Below, in pieces: positions 3,374 through 6,389 of a DNA stretch of 6,389 nucleotides. Source of the stretch: an uncultured Bacilli bacterium (GTDB lineage: Bacteria > Bacillota_I > Bacilli_A > RFN20 > CAG-288); assembly GCA_934725685.1 (NCBI GenBank), contig CAKVBX010000056.1, positions 1 through 6,389 on the forward strand, in the 5' to 3' direction. The position numbers and the translations under genes are program-made. A model generated the notes under the pieces. It saw only the letters and a list, made by a program, of their open reading frames with translations. It searched no databases and was not told the origin of the DNA. How positions within the stretch are numbered: position 1 is the stretch's first letter; each line of letters starts with the position of its first letter.

Positions 3374-6178
3374 TTTTTCCTTCCGTCTCTCATAGACACA
3401 GAAGAAAATCAATCCGCCAAGCGACAGCAGAGAGAAGACAAATCCGAGGTCGAAACCGACATCGGTATAGGAAATCTCCAGAGTATGTTCTCCGAGAGCC
3501 AAGGAGGAGAAATCCACGGCTGTGAAGATATTCATCCTTGTCAGGGTCTTATACTTCTTTCCATCGATTTTCACGGACATTCCTCTTTCCTTCGGGAAAG
3601 TGAAAAGGAGTGTCCGATTTTCGTTCCCTTCCGTGATGGAGAAGGTTCCCTTATACCCCGTCGAAAAGAAGGCATTCTTGCCAGAAAGATCAAAGGAGCC
3701 GCCTACTCTCAGGTTGTCTAGATAACAGTTGAGAACGGAAAGATCCTCATAGTAGACTTCCGGCTGCAAAACAAAGTCGGTGACATCTTCCTTCATAACA
3801 AAACGAAGGGTATGCTGATGCGTTGCATTGTCATTGAAGCCGCGGATTCCCTTGTGCCAATAGGTGTTGTCTTCATAAAAAGAGCTGTCAAGATAGACAT
3901 TCATCCTCTTGTCAAGAGTCTTCTCTCCGAAATAGAGGTTATTTCCGTTCGCTTCCTCCGGCACAGTGAAAGTGAAAGAAACGGAAGTGCCTTTCAAGGC
4001 CGAGATATGGTATCTTCCATCTTCATCTATGGTACAGGAATAGGAACTGGATTCTACCCTTCTGACCGGTATCTTTTTAAAGATATCCTCCTTGACGGAC
4101 CCATCCATGGTTTTGAACATTTCGTTCTGGTATTCAAAGTGATCATACCATCTCACTTCCCCGTTTTCTTTCCTTTCTCCTTCCCCGACATAGGTGCTTC
4201 CGTTATCGTCGATGATAAAGGCATAGGGAAGGACTTTGGTGTTCTCGTAATAAGAATAGCCATCAATCGGACTGGTCAGATCAAGTTTCCGGTAGATGTT
4301 CTCACTCCCTTCGTTATATTGGAATACCGGTTTATTGTGGTTATTTTTTCCGTCATCGATAAGATAACGGACATTAAGGAAGCTGTTGATGGCTGCGGTA
4401 GATCCACCATCATATTTCTCGAAGAAGTAATTGTATTGGAAACCGAGTTTCTCGAAATAGGCTTCCACGTCCTTCTTTTCGGAAGAAGAGTAATGGCTCA
4501 GGCCGTTATAAGAGTAGAACATCGGATTGTTGTTGATGGAGTTATAGGAACCCGGACGGTTGAACAAAGCTTCCATGCGATAGTTGTTCTCTGGATTGTA
4601 TTCCTTGACGGTATCAAAGACAGGAGTTAGGGCATCATCTTTCTTGTAGGTTTCGCTATCCTGGAACTGATTGCCGTCGATATCCGCCTGCAAGATGTTC
4701 CGGTTTCCGCGATAGGTGGAGTAGGCAGTCATCGGAATCAGGGCAAGGGAAAGGATGAATTCCGCAAGGCGGCTTTTCCCCTCCATGGGCTTGGGACAGA
4801 ACGTCCGGAGAGAGGGGTAGATGCCAGAGAGAATCGTACCGCCAAGATACAGAAGCAAAGAAGGAAGTGAGAAAGAATAACGCAGGTAGGCTTCACTGCC
4901 GGTGAAATTATTGGAGTTGTCCGTAAAGAGGACAATGGGAAGAACGATGGCAGGCATCAAGAGGGGCAAAAGGAAAGAATACCAGGGGGAGGAAGCATAA
5001 GAATCCCACTCTTTGGCGGCGAGGAAGCAGACGAAGAAACCGATGACAAAGGTATAGCGGCCCGGGAACCAGGTGGGTTCTCTTCCGCCGTGAAAGAGGG
5101 CGTTCAGGATGGAATTCATCGTAAAGAGGAAGAGAACAAAGACGAAAATCAAGGAGGCAATGCGTTCTCTTCTCTCGATGCTGCGGTTGAGGAAATAGCG
5201 GAGTGCAAAGACTAAGGAGATGACACCGGTGAACATGGACACATAGCCATGATACTGTTCGATGACCCGGTAGGTCGGATAGTTGTTTTCCAAGAATCCG
5301 GTGAGGAACATAGAAAGGGAGTTGAAGAAGAAATTCGGGAAGGACTGACTGGCTTTTGTGCCGGAGAAATGGAGGAAGGCAGCAAACCATAGGAAGGAAG
5401 CCATCATGCCCCCAATCAAAGATAAAATAACGGTTCTGACAAAGAAGGGTTTCTTCTCTTTCCAGTCAGCCTTAAAGGAGAAGAGAAGATAGAGAAAGTA
5501 GAGTACTGCGAAAACGCAGAGGATGAAGCCGATATACCAGGAAGTGGCGAGACCATAGAAGACGGAGAGCGGATAAAGCCAATAGTGTTTTCCTTCCCGA
5601 ATGAAATACATGCCGAGAATGAGAAGGGGTAAAATCATCACGCCGTCCAGCCACATGTAATTGGAGATGTAGATCATCGAATAGGAAACCATAGAATAAG
5701 AGAGGGCAAAGATGAGGTTACCAAGACGGCATTTCTTATAGAGGAAGCGGACCAGGAGATAGAAATTCAGGGACGAGAAGGATATTTTCAGAAGTGAGGT
5801 GAACAGAAAAAACTCAGGAATCTGAGCGTTATCAAAGAAGACGACAAAAAGATTGAAGGGGGAAGCGAGATAGAAGGTGAAAATGGAAAGGAAATCGCCG
5901 CCGAACACCTTTCCCTGGGTATAAAGAAGGGAACCTCCGGATTTCAGAATGTCACGATAATACCGGAGATAAGCCACATACTCAGACTGCATATCAAACG
6001 AGATGATTGTGAGACCGTTTTCCCGGAACGGAGCAAAGCCCATCTCAGAAAACAGGATCAGAAGCAGAGAGAAGGGCAAAAGAAAAGAGATGAGAAGATA
6101 CAGCACTTCCTGATAAAAAGCCGGAGAGGTCAGTATTCCCTTCAGGCTTCTTTTTTGTTTGGTCAATATTGCATCCAT
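3362..6178 (-). CDS. yfhO: YfhO-family membrane protein, putative outer-face glycosyltransferase
   Basis: A 938-residue protein in the usual YfhO size range. Residues 1-490 form a multi-helix membrane part (about 13 segments). It carries family-like signatures: FDMQSEYVAYLRYYRD (61-76) in the first outer loop, with D62 a candidate catalytic Asp; GGDFLSIFTFYLASPFN (93-109); YMWLDGVMILPLLILGMYF (174-192); SWYIGF (213-218); and GRYTFVIGFF (373-382). Residues 490-905 form a large extracellular domain with SYNGLSHYSSSEKKDVEAYF (556-575), LNVRYLIDD (601-609) and KVLPYAFII (648-656). A final helix (908-927) and a basic tail (ERRKEKSVA) follow. In Bacillus subtilis YfhO is needed to add GlcNAc to lipoteichoic acid, together with CsbB and a GtrA-type protein; a similar role here is inferred. 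The start is set by AGGAGG 7 nt upstream. It is transcribed alone, convergent with the GT-C gene. Long open frames on the opposite strand inside it are not credible genes. Confidence 0.88.
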   Translation of the reverse strand: MDAILTKQKRSLKGILTSPAFYQEVLYLLISFLLPFSLLLILFSEMGFAPFRENGLTIISFDMQSEYVAYLRYYRDILKSGGSLLYTQGKVFGGDFLSIFTFYLASPFNLFVVFFDNAQIPEFFLFTSLLKISFSSLNFYLLVRFLYKKCRLGNLIFALSYSMVSYSMIYISNYMWLDGVMILPLLILGMYFIREGKHYWLYPLSVFYGLATSWYIGFILCVFAVLYFLYLLFSFKADWKEKKPFFVRTVILSLIGGMMASFLWFAAFLHFSGTKASQSFPNFFFNSLSMFLTGFLENNYPTYRVIEQYHGYVSMFTGVISLVFALRYFLNRSIERRERIASLIFVFVLFLFTMNSILNALFHGGREPTWFPGRYTFVIGFFVCFLAAKEWDSYASSPWYSFLLPLLMPAIVLPIVLFTDNSNNFTGSEAYLRYSFSLPSLLLYLGGTILSGIYPSLRTFCPKPMEGKSRLAEFILSLALIPMTAYSTYRGNRNILQADIDGNQFQDSETYKKDDALTPVFDTVKEYNPENNYRMEALFNRPGSYNSINNNPMFYSYNGLSHYSSSEKKDVEAYFEKLGFQYNYFFEKYDGGSTAAINSFLNVRYLIDDGKNNHNKPVFQYNEGSENIYRKLDLTSPIDGYSYYENTKVLPYAFIIDDNGSTYVGEGERKENGEVRWYDHFEYQNEMFKTMDGSVKEDIFKKIPVRRVESSSYSCTIDEDGRYHISALKGTSVSFTFTVPEEANGNNLYFGEKTLDKRMNVYLDSSFYEDNTYWHKGIRGFNDNATHQHTLRFVMKEDVTDFVLQPEVYYEDLSVLNCYLDNLRVGGSFDLSGKNAFFSTGYKGTFSITEGNENRTLLFTFPKERGMSVKIDGKKYKTLTRMNIFTAVDFSSLALGEHTLEISYTDVGFDLGFVFSLLSLGGLIFFCVYERRKEKSVA

Positions 6179-6185
6179 GAGTCTT

Positions 6186-6191
6186 CCTCCT
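6186..6191 (-). promoter_or_regulatory. Shine-Dalgarno site of yfhO
   Basis: On the minus strand this reads AGGAGG, 7 nt upstream of the ATG at 6178. It fixes the start codon and contrasts with the two Shine-Dalgarno-less genes on the plus strand. Confidence 0.93.
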
Positions 6192-6218
6192 ATGGAAATA
6201 AAACAAACTGCAAACGGA

Positions 6219-6239
6219 TTTCTCTTCTAGAAAGAGAAA
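6219..6239 (-). repeat. Inverted repeat in the yfhO 5' leader
   Basis: The arms TTTCTCTT (6219-6226) and AAGAGAAA (6232-6239) form an 8 bp stem with a 5 nt loop. Read in the yfhO direction, the T-rich run comes before the hairpin, not after it, so it is not an intrinsic terminator. It lies about 28 nt upstream of the Shine-Dalgarno site and could be an mRNA structure or a protein site; the stem is A/T-rich and weak. Confidence 0.45.
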
Positions 6240-6258
6240 AAAACAAAATCCAACACTG

Positions 6259-6267
6259 ATTTTATCA
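6259..6267 (-). promoter_or_regulatory. Candidate extended -10 promoter of yfhO
   Basis: The minus strand reads TGATAAAAT, a TGn-TAAAAT extended -10 element. At 17 nt spacing the -35 is poor (TTCGCT), as expected when an extended -10 compensates. An overlapping TATGAT is an alternative -10. Either would give a 5' leader of roughly 75-80 nt before the ATG. This is the best candidate in the 211 bp upstream region, but it is clearly weaker than the three plus-strand promoters. Confidence 0.38.
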
Positions 6268-6355
6268 TATGTATGAAATCCAGCGAAAGAAGTGTCGTTT
6301 TTTCTTGTTTTGTATGAGTTGACATAGCAAGTGCAACACTTTCATGGAGTGGAGG

Positions 6356-6389
6356 GTTTTCTGTTCAGACTGCAGTCTGAACAGAAAAC
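6356..6389. repeat. Perfect 34 bp palindrome at the window edge
   Basis: The sequence from 6356 to 6389 equals its own reverse complement with no mismatch and no spacer. The centre is CTGCAG (6370-6375), and each arm is 17 bp with outer ends GTTTTCTGTTC and GAACAGAAAAC. T residues precede and A residues follow the stem, the reverse of an intrinsic terminator. Because it ends exactly at the last base, it may be part of a longer inverted repeat cut off by the window. Confidence 0.8.

Noticed and set aside
3812..4630. A 272-codon open frame on the plus strand, opposite yfhO
   Set aside because: It is fully antisense to a well-supported YfhO coding region, has no usable Shine-Dalgarno site or promoter at a sensible distance, and shows no recognisable domain. 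It is a long shadow frame.
6319..6346. A perfect TTGACA on the plus strand followed by ATG at 6344, open to the window edge
   Set aside because: No -10 box exists at 16-18 nt spacing (TTCATG, TCATGG or CATGGA), the spacing does not match the leaderless pattern, and the frame runs straight into the palindrome. There is too little sequence to support a gene.
6356..6389. The terminal palindrome as a transcription terminator
   Set aside because: On both strands the T run comes before the stem and the A run after it, which is the wrong polarity for intrinsic termination.
1..6389. CRISPR array or phage defence system
   Set aside because: No regularly spaced repeats beyond the two copies at 25-73, and no nuclease, helicase, reverse transcriptase or toxin-antitoxin gene; all four proteins belong to GtrA, GNAT, GT-C or YfhO families.

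Overview
The window looks like chromosomal DNA from a low- to mid-GC Bacillota (Firmicutes), plausibly class Bacilli in the broad sense (an Erysipelotrichales-like or RF39-like gut lineage). The reasons are the strong AGGAGG ribosome binding sites, the TTGnnn-17-TATAAT-type promoters, U-tract hairpin terminators, the YfhO and GtrA families, and normal use of the standard bacterial code (TGG for Trp, TGA as a stop). The lineage is an inference from style, not from a marker gene.

Layout. Positions 1-76 look like the right end of an insertion sequence: two near-identical 22-23 bp direct repeats with a 26 bp period. Next comes a GtrA-domain membrane protein (129-1055, +), closed by a strong terminator whose stem starts inside the stop codon. 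A tRNA-Gly(UCC) gene follows (1194-1267, +) with its own promoter and terminator. Then comes a two-gene operon on +: a GNAT acetyltransferase (1421-2056) and a GT-C-fold polytopic glycosyltransferase of the Gpi18/ALG6-8-like type (2066-3373). A large YfhO-family membrane protein (3362-6178, -) runs towards this operon and overlaps its last gene by 12 bp. The last 211 bp hold the YfhO ribosome binding site, a likely promoter and, at the very edge, a perfect 34 bp palindrome.

How the genes may work together. GtrA/GtcA-type proteins are thought to flip polyprenyl-phosphate-linked sugars across the membrane. GT-C and YfhO-type enzymes use such lipid-linked sugars on the outer face to decorate surface polymers; in Bacillus subtilis YfhO acts with a GtrA-type protein and the GT2 enzyme CsbB on lipoteichoic acid. 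The window therefore carries a putative flippase and two putative outer-face transferases, but no GT2 enzyme to charge the lipid carrier, which would have to be encoded elsewhere.

The most distinctive signal is in expression. Both the GtrA gene and the GNAT gene have a promoter whose -10 box ends exactly 6 nt before the ATG, with a 17 nt spacer and no Shine-Dalgarno sequence. Both are predicted to give leaderless mRNAs, while the operon-internal GT-C gene and the YfhO gene carry perfect AGGAGG sites.
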